DNA from: Spirogloea muscicola
Taxonomy: Eukaryota; Streptophyta; Zygnematophyceae; Spirogloeales; Spirogloeaceae
Length of the DNA: 64,000 nt
Direction of reading: 5' to 3'
Assembly (NCBI GenBank): GCA_009602725.1
Contig: WELB01000063.1
Coordinates: forward strand, 582,500-646,499
Positions 1 to 9,465 of this stretch are shown here, one piece after another. The notes below the pieces were generated by a model. That model ran no database searches, was not told the origin of the DNA, and saw only the letters and a program-made list of their open reading frames with translations. The position numbers and the translations under genes were made by a program. The first letter of the stretch is position 1. Each line of letters begins with the position of its first letter.

Positions 1-272
1 GCCGGCGGCGGCGGGGTAGCGCGGCGGTGGCGCTCGAGGCCCGCAGGCCGCCATGCTTGCGCGCGCTCTAGCGGCCTGCGGTCGCCGCGCTGCTCCCATG
101 ACGCTCCGGCAGCTCCGGCTCGAGCCATGGCCGGCGGCGTGGAGCTCAGGCTCCTCCGTGTGAAGCCGAGGCTTCCTGCGCGCGACGAGCCAAGCGCGGC
201 GACCCTTCGCCACTCCGAGCGCCGGGGCAGAAGGGAGAGCAGAGACAGGAAGGGTCACAGCGGCAAGCAGTC

Positions 273-3200
273 ATGAAGCCTAGGAACATGCTTCTGGAGG
301 CTAGATTGGAGCAGGCATGGCTGGCACTCGGGAGGGTTGAGAGTGACCAGTGCTTCAGCTCCAGAATGACGACGGTCTTCAGGCTGATGGCAGCTGTCGA
401 CGGCCTCATCTGCGTCTTTGCTCTCGTGCAAGTATGTAGCCCTTTCTCTGCTCTCGTGCAAGTGTGTGGCCCTTCGTCCACTCTTGCCAGTGCTATTCAT
501 ACGCTGCCAGTGCTGTTCATAAGCACAAGGGAGCAGCTCTATCATAAGCAAGGAAATTGCCCTTGGCTTCTGTGGTGGCATGCCAACCATGGGGCGGATA
601 GAGGAATGCAAGGCACACAGGAAACACACGCTCCTGCATGCAGAGAACATGGCCGTTGGCGTCGCTTCTTCTGGCCATTATGTAGAGAAGGCCAAGGGCA
701 GATTTGAAGAACATGAAGTGTTGCAGAACATGAAGCAAGCGTGTGTGGTTACCAATAGACTGCTTAGTCTGCTCATGACGAGACATGACTTACAGGTCAT
801 TCTTGCTTCCTCACTCATGCTTAAGGTGTGCCTTACATAAGGTTGTTATCTTCTGTCTTTTTGTCTTGCAGCTAATAAGACTGCAGGTGCATTTGCCTCG
901 GAGTGGGTGGACAAGGCAAAAGGTGAGCCAGTGGCGTGCATGGGTAGAAATGCAGGAGAACCAGAGGCAACAAGGTTCTGCAAAGAGGCAACTCCTCATT
1001 TAAGCGAGTCTTATCAGTCGGCCCTAGCACTCTATTTCTCTGCTAGAAGCCTCACCAACTTTACTGTACTCTATGTTGCAGGTTTTCCACATGATGCTTT
1101 TTGTTGCAAACCTGGGTGAGAACAACTTATGACATGGCAGCTTCTGTATTGTGTTGCAAGTGTCTCTTAGTGCTGTATCCTCAGGTGCAGCACTTGCACA
1201 AGTGGTCATGGCAGGTACTTAAAGATCTGCGGGGCATGAGGTTAGGCATGGCAGATTGTCAGTTTCTAAAACTACCAACAATCGAGACACTGGTGCTCTT
1301 ATGCAGGCTACACACTTTACTTTCTTGTGAGCCCTTGGGCTTCTTGCGCCGGGTGGCCTTGCTGGTCGCATGAGTGCGGGTTCATCCTCCTTGGTGAGTC
1401 ATGGGGAGCATGAAACAGGACATCTTATCAATCTACTGATATGTTCCTGTCATTGATGCAAAGCATAGTATTCAAAAGAAGGTACCATATCGTTTACTCC
1501 ATTTGCTCAACCCCTTGTGCAGCTGTACCCCAGATTGTTTTTCTGGCCACCTTCCTTCTCCTACTCTCCTTCTGGTATGCTTCCTTCTGGGAAGTGAGAG
1601 CTGCTTGCTTCAAGACACATGCTCCTTGGGTGCTTGGTCCAAGCAGAGCAAGTGATAACTTGCAATATGTCTGGCTTAGCAGGATCCATTTAATATGCAC
1701 AAGGATGTCAGCACAATCGCTGGACAATTGAAAGACAAGGCCCATCTTACACCAACCTCTTGTATGCATCAGGGTTGACTTGTGTTATCAAGCAACAGAT
1801 AGGCTCGAAGAGGAAGAGGAAGTGGAGGAGGAACCACCCTCAGAGCTTGACGGCGAGGCAGTAGACACTCCACCAAAGTTGCTTCGAGAGAAGCGACGGG
1901 GTTGCATTTGCTGGCGTAAGCTGCGTGTACGAGGACGGCAGAAGGTTGTAGTCGGGGTGAGATTTAGTACCTTCATGTGAATGGTACTTGTCATGGGTTC
2001 TCTGTGTGGACCATGCATATCGATTCTTGGAAATTACAGCAGTCAATGACTGTCCGCAGCATGAGATTTCTTGCAATGCTTTGTGTTGTCTCAAGTGACA
2101 TGCCCCATGGTGTCACCCCAGGTGGTGCTCTTCATATGCATCTTGACCGGCGCATTTGCTCTTCTCATATGGATTGGCATGGGGAACAACCCCATCAACT
2201 CCCAGGAGATGGCAGAGGTAAGGAGCGTGCCGCTGGCTTCAGAGCTGCCTGCAGATGAACTTTAAGACTTGCTGTAGCCATCATCATGTCTTCGTGGCCT
2301 TCAAAGTAGCAGATAGCATTTCTCGGTTCAGCTGTCTGCCAGCTGACTCCATCCTTAAGGCTGTAGGTCTATGCAGAGTTCTTTGCCTGCATCAACTTCC
2401 TTGCTGGTGGTGGCTTGGCATTCTATGGTAAGCAAGAACACCGAGGAGGAGCTAGCAGGGTCCAAATATGGCGTCTTCTGAGCATGTCAATGGGATCTAT
2501 GTGTTAAGTACAAACATGGCTTTTGAACAAGTGAGCGAGGAGATGAGATTGGTAAAAGTCACTCTCATGTCCTTCTCATGTCCACTGCACTTTGTCAAAA
2601 CTCGGCGGTTTAATTGTACACGTACTAAATCCTCCCTGCAATTTCTCCAGGCCTGCTGCTATATACGAAGCTGTACCACCTCCGCTCGGGCAAGTCTGCA
2701 AAAGACATAGGGAAGGTCAGATGATATGACCTTGACAATATGCTATGCTATACAGGATGTTGATTGACTATATATGTAATGAGGCCGACATTGCTTTCAA
2801 TAGAAGTATTCGTCCAGGAAGAAGAAGCAACCCAATGATTGAGAGACTTGGCTAACTCTTTGCTTGCTGTTCAGGTAGCGTGGCTTGCAATTATCTGCTT
2901 GATCTGTTTCACCATCAAGATAGTTTTGGTGCTTGCACGCAATGTGGCAGTAAGTCCTTTCTCTCTTGTCAAGTTGTTGTATCTGTCAAGCAACAAGCTT
3001 CCTTTGCTCTCGTCCTTACCTTTACTATCACATTCACGGATGCAATAATGCATGAACCCTTACCTCATATATTATTGGGTATTTCAATTTGACTAGGTAA
3101 TTGGCATCACAAATGACGGACGGAGTAATCGTTTGTCACCAGTGGTGACTCTCCTCTACTATCTGATAGGTAAGCAGAGGCACTGCCGATGCAGGTAAGA

Positions 3201-3619
3201 TATAGGCCGTTGTACGTGCAGTGGTATTTGCAGCTCCCTCCTTAGGTCATTCTTGGGTGATGGTGCACAGTTGCTACAGCAAGGTAGTCCGCATAGCACT
3301 TTGATACAGTTGCTGCATACAGGCACTCAGAATACATGCTGACATCCTATTTTATTCCTTACCAGGAGAATCACTACCATCAGCAGTAGTTCTCTTCATC
3401 CTGAATGACATGCCACAGCGATCACGAGACAGCAGTGTTGCTGGAGGGGACAGCTACACTGCCAGCATTCCATCCCTTGATGAGGATGTGCTGCAGCAAG
3501 CCCTTATTCCCCAATGGGTGGTGCCTCCAGATGGAACTCCATATCCCCTTGTACCTTCCATTGCTTCCAGCCCACAAGAAACACAGGTGTGTTGCAGCTT
3601 ACATCGTTTACGTCATTGA
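273..3619 (+). CDS. TOM1: TOM1/TOM3/THH1-family multipass membrane protein, about 13 exons
   Basis: Spliced gene of about 410 codons. Exons by phase-consistent GT-AG junctions: 273-431, 872-922, 1082-1115, 1185-1214, 1307-1393, 1523-1593, about 1773-1956, 2122-2217, 2367-2427, 2651-2715, 2875-2949, 3097-3169, 3366-3619. Landmark peptides in order match the plant TOM1/TOM3 domain: FALVQ|LIRLQVHLP..GWTRQK, VFHMMLFVANLG, VPQIVFLATFLLLLSFW, VVLFICILTGAFALLIW, AEFFACINFLAGGGLAFYG, VAWLAIICLICF and ESLPSAVVLFILNDMP. About seven hydrophobic helices are seen. In plants this tonoplast family is known as a host factor for tobamovirus replication; its cell role is poorly defined. A polar acidic insert (EEEEEVEEEPP, about 1,810-1,845) lies between two helices and is unusual. 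Exons 3 and 4 are only 34 and 30 nt. The join of exon 6 to 7 is one base out of phase with the splice sites I can see. The start at 273 is the first ATG in frame; an upstream exon is possible. A donor-like site at 3,586 leaves the exact C-terminus open. Confidence 0.85.
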
Positions 3620-4780
3620 CAGTGCACTATACCAAATGGAGTGGCAGCCATGAGATTGAGCCCCCTGCAATCTATTACCAACAGTAACAGATCGAGGTGT
3701 ATAATGCATCGAGGTGTATAATGCATTTGTGCCCCTTGCAGACTGTCATCAAGAGCATTTGCATGTGTGGAAGTTGCTTCTCTTCACGTAACAGAGTCCT
3801 GTGGCTTGCACCAATGAATGCCAAAATTTCATTGGTGCAATGCCAAATTGCTGCAACCTCTTACACAGTTTCTTATGTCACAGTTCCTATTGTCTGTCCA
3901 GTTTGCAGGCAGTATATCATAACCTCGGATGGAGGCAGTATGCCACAGAAGCTCGTTGCAGTCCACGTGTGAGCAATGTTCATGAGAGGTGCCACGAATG
4001 TGGGGGTGGCCTTCTATCAAGTCAACGAGGCAGGGCAGCCTGCCCACGAATTTTGCTGCAGGAGGGTACGAGTACCTCTGAAGCACAGTTGTACAGCACT
4101 TAAGTGGACGCCCAGGCTTTTGTGCAGCTCTCCTATTGGAGCTTCCTTATACTTGTAAAGCATGTCTGAGGCTGCCACTGTGCAGCACTCACATGCAACA
4201 ATTTTGCATCCCAAGAGTGTAGAGACATTTCAGCGGCATAGACAGACATTTGCTGTTTCAAGGTTATTGGAGAATTAAGGCGTGCCTCCAGCAAAACGTT
4301 GAGGTGCTTGCTTTGTCAAGGAGCTCACCTCATTCATTCAAGTATTTGCACGCTTGTAAGCTCGTATGCACTATGTCTGGCTGTGCACTCACCTTAAATA
4401 GTGGCCGACTGTTGTATTTGTGTTAAGAGAGCTTCCTTCAAGCCTTGTGCTGTCTGTTTGCCCGCCACCACATACATCTTGCAGACTCGTGCACTCAGTT
4501 CTGTCTTCCTATTTCTCGTATATTTGTTCTCCAGTTTTTGGCTGGTATGTATTTATGGGAAGACATCTACTGCTTGTGCAGACTGACACTACCTGCTCCT
4601 AGCAACTGTTTATTCTGTATCCGCCCCCTCTGCCACTCCTCATCCTCATTGCCTCGCCACCGTCTAATGGGGGTCCAGTCCGTTCGGGCAAGCTTTCGCA
4701 GCCCTCGCCCCCTTCGGAAGGAAGAGAAGGCGCGCGGTGCGCATGAATTGCAGGGTGAAAGATTTAGGCAATAGCCAACA
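3620..4780. other. 3' flank without recognised gene
   Basis: Low-GC, intron/UTR-like DNA after the TOM1-like stop. Short open frames show no family motif or splice-supported exon chain. TGTAA-type motifs, the usual green-algal polyadenylation signal, occur near 4,155 and 4,350, so part is probably the 3' UTR. The end (about 4,680-4,740) begins to resemble the LINE tail, with cagccctcgcccccttcgg. Confidence 0.4.
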
Positions 4781-4783
4781 GCC

Positions 4784-4845
4784 TGAACCCTGAACCCTCA
4801 ACCCTCAACCCTCAACCCCAAACCCGATGAACCCTAAATCCAAGA
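4784..4845. repeat. Degenerate telomere-like 7-mer array
   Basis: About eight consecutive 7-base units of the form aaccctN (aaccctg, aaccctc three times, aacccca, aacccga, then gaaccctaaat). The plant/algal telomere repeat is CCCTAAA, so this is an interstitial telomere-like tract with one variable position. It lies exactly between the TOM1-like flank and the first LINE fragments. Confidence 0.7.
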
Positions 4846-4849
4846 AGAG

Positions 4850-5625
4850 CTTACTTCTCTTTCACAGTCCTGGTAAGACGGCGGCTGCTGAACTCTCTGC
4901 AGCTGCTTGCACGACGGGCGATCATTCGTCGGCAGGGACAGCAATGAGCTAGCACTTTCTTCAGCAAGGTGAGCTGCCCGGCTTGAAGACCGCCGGGTTG
5001 CTTGCCCAGGTGTTACGCATGCGGCTCCTCCATCTCCTTTCACCACACCCCAGGTTCACGCAGTGCACTCACGGGCAGGCCACGCTTTGGCTGCTACTTC
5101 TGGGTTTCGTCGAATTGACTCGTTTCCAGCTGCAAGTAGTGGCTGTGAAAGCAGAAGTGGCTCTCCCAAAGGGGGGCAAGGGCTGTGAACAGCCAGCCCA
5201 AAAAGAACTGACAAGGTCCAAAGGGGCCAAAAGCGCTTGAAGAAGGAAGGAAAGGGGTCGAGGGCTGTGATCAGCCACCCGAACGAGAGTGGCTCTCCTA
5301 AAGGATCACTTAGTAACCACGAGTGAGGAGCCGCACATCAGAAAGACTAGCAGCCAGAAAGCAATCCCCTGACGAAAGCCAAAGGCTGCAGCTACAGCAC
5401 GGCCGGAACGCAGGTGCAAGGCGTGGGCCATGGACGGCTGGACGGAGATATAGAGGCGCTTACGGTAGACCTGAGCTAGCGAGCCAGCGGCGTTGAAGTC
5501 AGCTTGCTCACCTCGCCTGCGAGACACAGCGCGCCGCGCAAGCCGGGCCTACAGGTCGACTTACTAGGAAAGGCAAGCCCCAAAAAAATCGACAAGGTCC
5601 AAAGAGCCGGAAGGCGTCTAAACCG
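4850..5625. mobile_element. LINE fragments, mixed orientation
   Basis: Nested short pieces of the window's LINE family. About 4,985-5,130 (+) matches the C-terminal coding block (GLLAQVLRMRL versus GSLAQVFRMRL in the intact copy). 5,155-5,240 (-) is the hairpin tail (ggctctcccaaaggggg, agccagcccaaaaag). About 5,300-5,527 (-) encodes DFNAAGSLAQVY and AHALHLRSGRAV, the same C-terminal block reversed. 5,565-5,620 is another (-) tail piece. All are 5'-truncated and non-coding. Confidence 0.75.
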
Positions 5626-5929
5626 CACAGCTATGCATGCAATTACAGCGGAGGGGAGCTTAGTAACCCCGAGTTAGCAGCCGCAAGTCGGTGTAAATTG
5701 CAACTAACTCCGACTTGCGCCTGAATATTGGGGGTTACTATGGGCGCATCGGCTGTAGTCTCTTGCATAGCTCTGTGCTTTTAGCGCCTCTTGGCACCTT
5801 GTGCATTCTTTCTGGGACATACACACAGACACACAGCCACACCCACAGCCACCACCCTCTACTGGAAGCGTTCTCCATTTACTGACTAGAGGTTACTGAG
5901 AGCCTACAAATTGCTGACGTCTTAGCATT

Positions 5930-6905
5930 TAGTATCTTGCTTCTTGCGTCATCCGGCCCTTCCAGACTTGTCCGTTTCTTTGGGCTGGCCTCCCACAGCC
6001 ACTGCTCTGAATCTGGACGCGCTGTTCCCCTTTGGCCATCACTCGGCGGCCGGGTCAGCCAGGGGAGCTGCTGGGTTTCAACGCTGCCGGCTCGCTTGCG
6101 CAGGTCTTCCACATGCGGCTCTCCGTCTCTCTCCAGCGCTCCCTGGCTCACGCAGTCCACTCGCGAAGCACTCAGTAACCCCTGCTAAGAAGCCTTAGGT
6201 CAGATAAAATGTCGAGCAGGCCTTGCCTTCGAGCAGGCTGCTGCCTCTCGCCGGAGTGCCTCTTTCCCAGCTGCGACTTACTCGAACTTGCTGCTGCTCA
6301 CTCGTAGTTACTGAGCTAATATCTGCGGTCGTGTGGTGTCTAGCTGTTTGGTTGTTCTGTCCCGTCCCGACCTTGTCCATTCGTTTGGGCTGGCCTCTCA
6401 CAGCCACCAGTCAATTCAGAATCGCTGTTTGTCTGCGAGGCCACCAGTCAATTTGGAAGCGCTGTGCTTTTTCTATCCGGAACCTTTTGGCTCTTTGGAC
6501 CTTGTCCTTTCTTTTTGGGCTGTCCTTCCCACCCTAAGTGCGCTCGCCCTTTCCTTAGTCCCGCAGGCGCGGTGAGCCGGCTGACTTCAACGCCGCTGGC
6601 TCGTGGGCTCAGGTGTATCGTATGCGCTTGTCCGTCTCCCTCCAGCGGTCCATGGCCCACGCCTTGCATCTGCGTGCTGGCCGTGCTCTCGCTGCGGCCT
6701 CCGGCTTTCGTCAGGGGGATAGTTTACCGGCAGCTAGTCTGTCGGATGTGAGGCTCCTCACTCGTAACTACTAAGTGGTCCATCCTCCCCCGTTCTGCAA
6801 TAGCCTCTTCAGGCCCCGCAGTCGCTGCTTAGCTCGTAGTTTGGCCCCTTCGAACCTTGTCAATTCTTTTCGGGCTGGCTTCTCACAGCCCTTGCCCCCA
6901 TTGGG
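5930..6905 (+). mobile_element. LINE 3' fragments, plus strand
   Basis: Three or four successive 5'-truncated ends. 5,950-6,180 contains a hairpin tail (ttgtccgtttctttgggctg) and a C-terminal coding stretch out of frame. 6,350-6,550 contains two tail-like segments (tcgtttgggctggcctctc; tttttgggctgtccttcc). 6,565-6,774 encodes the C-terminal block ADFNAAGSWAQVYRMRL to SDVRLLTRNY then stop, followed by its 3' UTR and hairpin tail to about 6,905. The LTRNY subfamily is shared with the copy at 30,001-31,105. Confidence 0.8.
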
Positions 6906-6968
6906 AGAAGAAGAAGGGCCTGAAGAGGCTATGGCACTGCAGAACACAGAAACGATGCAGAGGGAAGC

Positions 6969-7200
6969 TCAGTACCCACGAGTGAGCAACATCAGGTCTG
7001 AGTAGCTCGCTGCAGGGAAAGAGGCACTCCGCCGAGACCCAGAGGCGGCGGCAATAGCACGGCCTGCTCGCGTGTGGACGGCGTGGGCAAGGGAGCGTTG
7101 AAGCGATACGGCTAGGCGCATGCGGAAGACTTGTGCGAGCGAAGCGGCGGCGTTGAAGCCGGGCATCGCCCCTGGCAAACCCGGCCGCCGGTCAATGGCC
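6969..7200 (-). mobile_element. LINE C-terminal fragment (LTRGY subfamily)
   Basis: Minus-strand reading gives MPGFNAAASLAQVFRMRL, then AHAVHTRAGRA and SYSDLMLLTRGY with a stop at 6,969. This is nearly identical to the last 69 codons of the intact LINE at 52,434-56,510. No independent gene function; a 5'-truncated copy. Confidence 0.85.
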
Positions 7201-7229
7201 TGGCGGGCAAGCCGCCCTTTCCTTTGGTG

Positions 7230-7365
7230 CCTTTGTACTTGGCCATTTGGCCTTCGTTTGTTTCAAATACACGAAAACGTTTTCCTTTGGGCTGGCCTCT
7301 CCCAGCCACGTTAATCTGGCCGCGCTTGCCCTCCATCTTGGCGAGCACTTTCTTTCTTTCTTAGA
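7230..7365 (+). mobile_element. LINE hairpin tail (CTGGCCGCGCTTGC subfamily)
   Basis: Contains ttgggctggcctctcccagcc (hairpin), then ctggccgcgcttgccctcc and a T-rich end cactttctttctttctt. The same tail subtype occurs at 36,000-36,050 (+), 41,155-41,230 (-), 8,130-8,160 (-) and 56,805-56,850 (-). Its 3' end forms one arm of the palindrome at 7,341-7,379. Confidence 0.75.
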
Positions 7366-7379
7366 AAGAAAGTGCTCGC
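7341..7379. repeat. Perfect 17-bp inverted repeat at a tail-to-tail LINE junction
   Basis: GCGAGCACTTTCTTTCT is followed by a 5-base spacer (TTCTT) and its exact reverse complement. The left arm is the 3' end of a plus-strand LINE tail; the right arm continues into minus-strand tail sequence, so two 3' ends face each other. Confidence 0.9.
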
Positions 7380-8146
7380 CCAGATAGAAGAGCGGCTGGC
7401 AGAAGAAGTGGCTCTCCCAATGGGGGCAAGGGCTGTGAGAAGCCAGCCCGAAAAGAAGTGACAAGGTTCGAAGGGGCCAATCTACGAGCTAAGCAGCGAC
7501 TGCGGGGCCTGAAGAGGCTATGGCAGAACGGGGGAGGATGGACCACTTAGTAGTTACGAGTGAGGAGCCTCACATCCGACAGACTAGCTGCTGGTAAACT
7601 ATCCCCCTGACGAAAGCCTGAGGCCGCAGCGAGAGCACGGCCAGCACGCAGATGCAAGGCGTGGGCCATGGACCGCTGGAGGGAGACGGACAAGCGCATA
7701 CGATACACCTGAGCCCACGAGCCAGCGGCGTTGAAGTCAGCCGGCTCACCGCGCCTGCGGGACACAGCGCGCCGTGCAAGCCTGGCCAACAGGTCGAGCG
7801 AGTGGGATCCGAGAGCCCCATGCACGTCCACAGCCAGGGGGACGAACTCGTCGGCAGCCGGGTGGTCGGCGTGTTTGGCCGCCTTGCTGCGAGCGGCCTT
7901 TGCCGCAGCGTGGCCAGCCCGCGAGGCAGAAAGCCCCGGGTTGGAGCGGTCGACCACATCAGTGGTGACCACATCGGCAATGATGCGCCCGCCACCGCCC
8001 GTCGTGGACGCCACCAGGTCGACGCGGCGCGTGTGGAGTCCGTCGGCCCTCTGGAGGATGGGCATGACAGAAGTATTCTCCATCGCAACTGTGTATCCGG
8101 CAGAGCCAGCCCAAAAAGAACGTCCAAAGCCAAAGAAAGGCAGCAA
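7366..8146 (-). mobile_element. 5'-truncated LINE copy with endonuclease-end coding region
   Basis: Minus strand: tail 7,395-7,545 (agaagaagtggctctccc, then aagccagcccgaaaagaa), then an open frame ending at 7,547. It encodes RVDLVAS, RIIADVVTTDVVD, AAKAARSKAAKHADHP, VPLAVDVHGALG and VRLLTRNY. These are the restriction-like endonuclease core and C-terminal block of the family. Truncated just upstream of AMENTSVMPIL. It is about 97% identical by eye to the same region of the 30,001-31,105 copy, so the two are close subfamily members. Confidence 0.85.
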
Positions 8147-8455
8147 GCGCGGCCAGATTAACTGGTGGCCAAAGAAAGAGGGGCCGAAAAAAGCACTACA
8201 CTACAAAACACGAGACGATGACAGAGGGAAGCTCAGTACCCGCGAGTGAGCAACATCAAGTCAGAGTAGCTCGCTGCAGGGAAAGAAGGGGCACACCCAA
8301 TGGGGGCAAGGGCTGTGAAAAGCCAGCCCGAAAAAGAATTGAAAAAGGTTCGAAGGGGCCAAATGATGGAGGGGCACTCCGGCGAGACCCAGAGGCAGCA
8401 GCCATAGCACGCCCTGCTCGCGTGTGGACGAGCGTAGGCAAGGGAGTTCTATGTG
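8095..8455 (-). mobile_element. LINE tail and C-terminal pieces
   Basis: 8,095-8,200 (-) holds tail sequence (gccagcccaaaaagaacg, gcgcggccagattaactgg). 8,280-8,362 (-) holds a second hairpin tail (gggggcaagggctgtgaaaa). Around 8,370-8,450 (-) is a piece of the C-terminal block (HTRAGRAMAAASGSRRSA). All are non-coding remnants. Confidence 0.7.
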
Positions 8456-8750
8456 TCCACTCTTTTTTGTGCTGGCCGTGCTCTCGCTGCGGCCTCCGGC
8501 TTTCGTCAGGGGGATAGTTTACCGGCAGCTAGTCTGTCGGATGTGAGGCTCCTCACTCGTAACTCCTAAGTGGTCCATCCTCCCCCGTTCTGCCATAGCC
8601 TCTTCAGGCCCCGCAGTCGCTGCTTAGCTCGTAGATTGGCCCCTTCGAACCTTGTCAATTCTTTTCGGGCTGGCTTCTCACAGCCCTTGCCCCCATTGGG
8701 AGAGCCACTTCTTCTTTGCCAGCCCCTCTTCTCTATGGGCGCGCACTTCT
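8456..8750 (+). mobile_element. LINE C-terminal fragment with tail (LTRNS)
   Basis: Plus strand from about 8,465 reads gctggccgtgctctcgctgc through the SDVRLLTRN block, then the same 3' UTR as the copy at 6,776-6,905 (ggtccatcctcccccgttct). It ends in the hairpin gggctggcttctcacagccc and gggagagccacttcttc at about 8,715. Confidence 0.85.
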
Positions 8751-9144
8751 TCTCTTCTAGGTTCCAGGTTCCCTCTGGCGCGCGTGCGTGTGGCGGGGTC
8801 CCAACTGTCGCGCGCAGCGATGGCCGTCCGATACTGCCACGTGGCCGGCCGGGCCTCGCGGGGGCGCTGGGATCGCAGCTCGCGCGTGCCGGGCAGGTCC
8901 CCGATTGGTAGGCCTGGCGGCGCCGCCAGCGTGGCGCTGCTGACAGGGACGTTTCGGCGCGAGAGCAGAACACCCCCCCCCGATTCGGCCACCAATTTGG
9001 ATCGCATCCCAACGAGGGGCCCCTACGGTAACGAGGAACGGGGCTGCTGGGTGCCCGGACTTCCGACCTGGAATTGACGACGGTTTTAGGGGCGCGGCCG
9101 GACGGGAATTTCATCATCGTTCTCCCACCGCTCGTTATTCTTGG
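8751..9144. other. GC-rich segment, no recognised gene
   Basis: Several overlapping frames are open on both strands because of the base composition, but I recognise no domain. The last 75 bases are probably the 3' UTR of the cyclin gene on the minus strand. Confidence 0.35.
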
Positions 9145-9464
9145 TCATTCCCCAGTCGCCGTCGCCGCCGCCGCCGCCGCCGTTGCCGCCGCCGCAGCCG
9201 CCGCCGCAGCCGCCGCTGACACGACTGGGTGCTGCAGTATCGGCGGCGGCAGCGGTGGCAGAAGCTGCAGCGGCCTCTCCAGGGGCGGGCCTTCGAGCGC
9301 CATCATCTTGCGCTCCAGGTGCACACAATAGCTCTCGAACGTGGCGACCGTGATGTGCAGCCGAAACTCGAGCCTGAACAGGAACTCGAGCTCCAGGCGG
9401 TTCATCTCGGCAGTGGTCACGCCGCCCACCTTGGCGTAGTATGCATTGTTGAAGTATCTGCAGT
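9145..9464 (-). CDS. P/U-type cyclin, 3' exon only
   Basis: The minus-strand exon begins after an acceptor (ctgcag) and encodes RYFNNAYYAKVGGVTT, AEMNRLELEFLFRLEF and RLHITVATFESYCVHLE. This is the second half of the cyclin fold of the PHO80-like plant CYCP/CYCU family, which binds a CDK. The tail is unusual: a proline-rich stretch, then two alanine runs (11 and 6 residues) from a GCC microsatellite, ending ATATGE. The upstream cyclin-box exons (the WITNG..H region) are absent because a single N at 9,465 abuts the start of another gene. I infer the gene is cut by an assembly join, not biologically truncated. Confidence 0.75.
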
Positions 9465-9465
9465 N
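9465..9465. other. Single-N assembly join
   Basis: One N separates a cyclin exon (minus, lacking its upstream exons) from the transit-peptide region of the desaturase (plus). Both genes are cut at this base. Confidence 0.7.

Noticed and set aside
1-272. Short open reading MLARALAACGRRAAPM at 53-169 as a separate gene
   Set aside because: Ends after 39 codons in GC-rich DNA just upstream of the TOM1-like start; more likely leader or promoter.
8751-9080. Possible remnant of another retroelement in GC-rich frames
   Set aside because: No reverse-transcriptase, integrase or terminal-repeat signature visible; left as unassigned.
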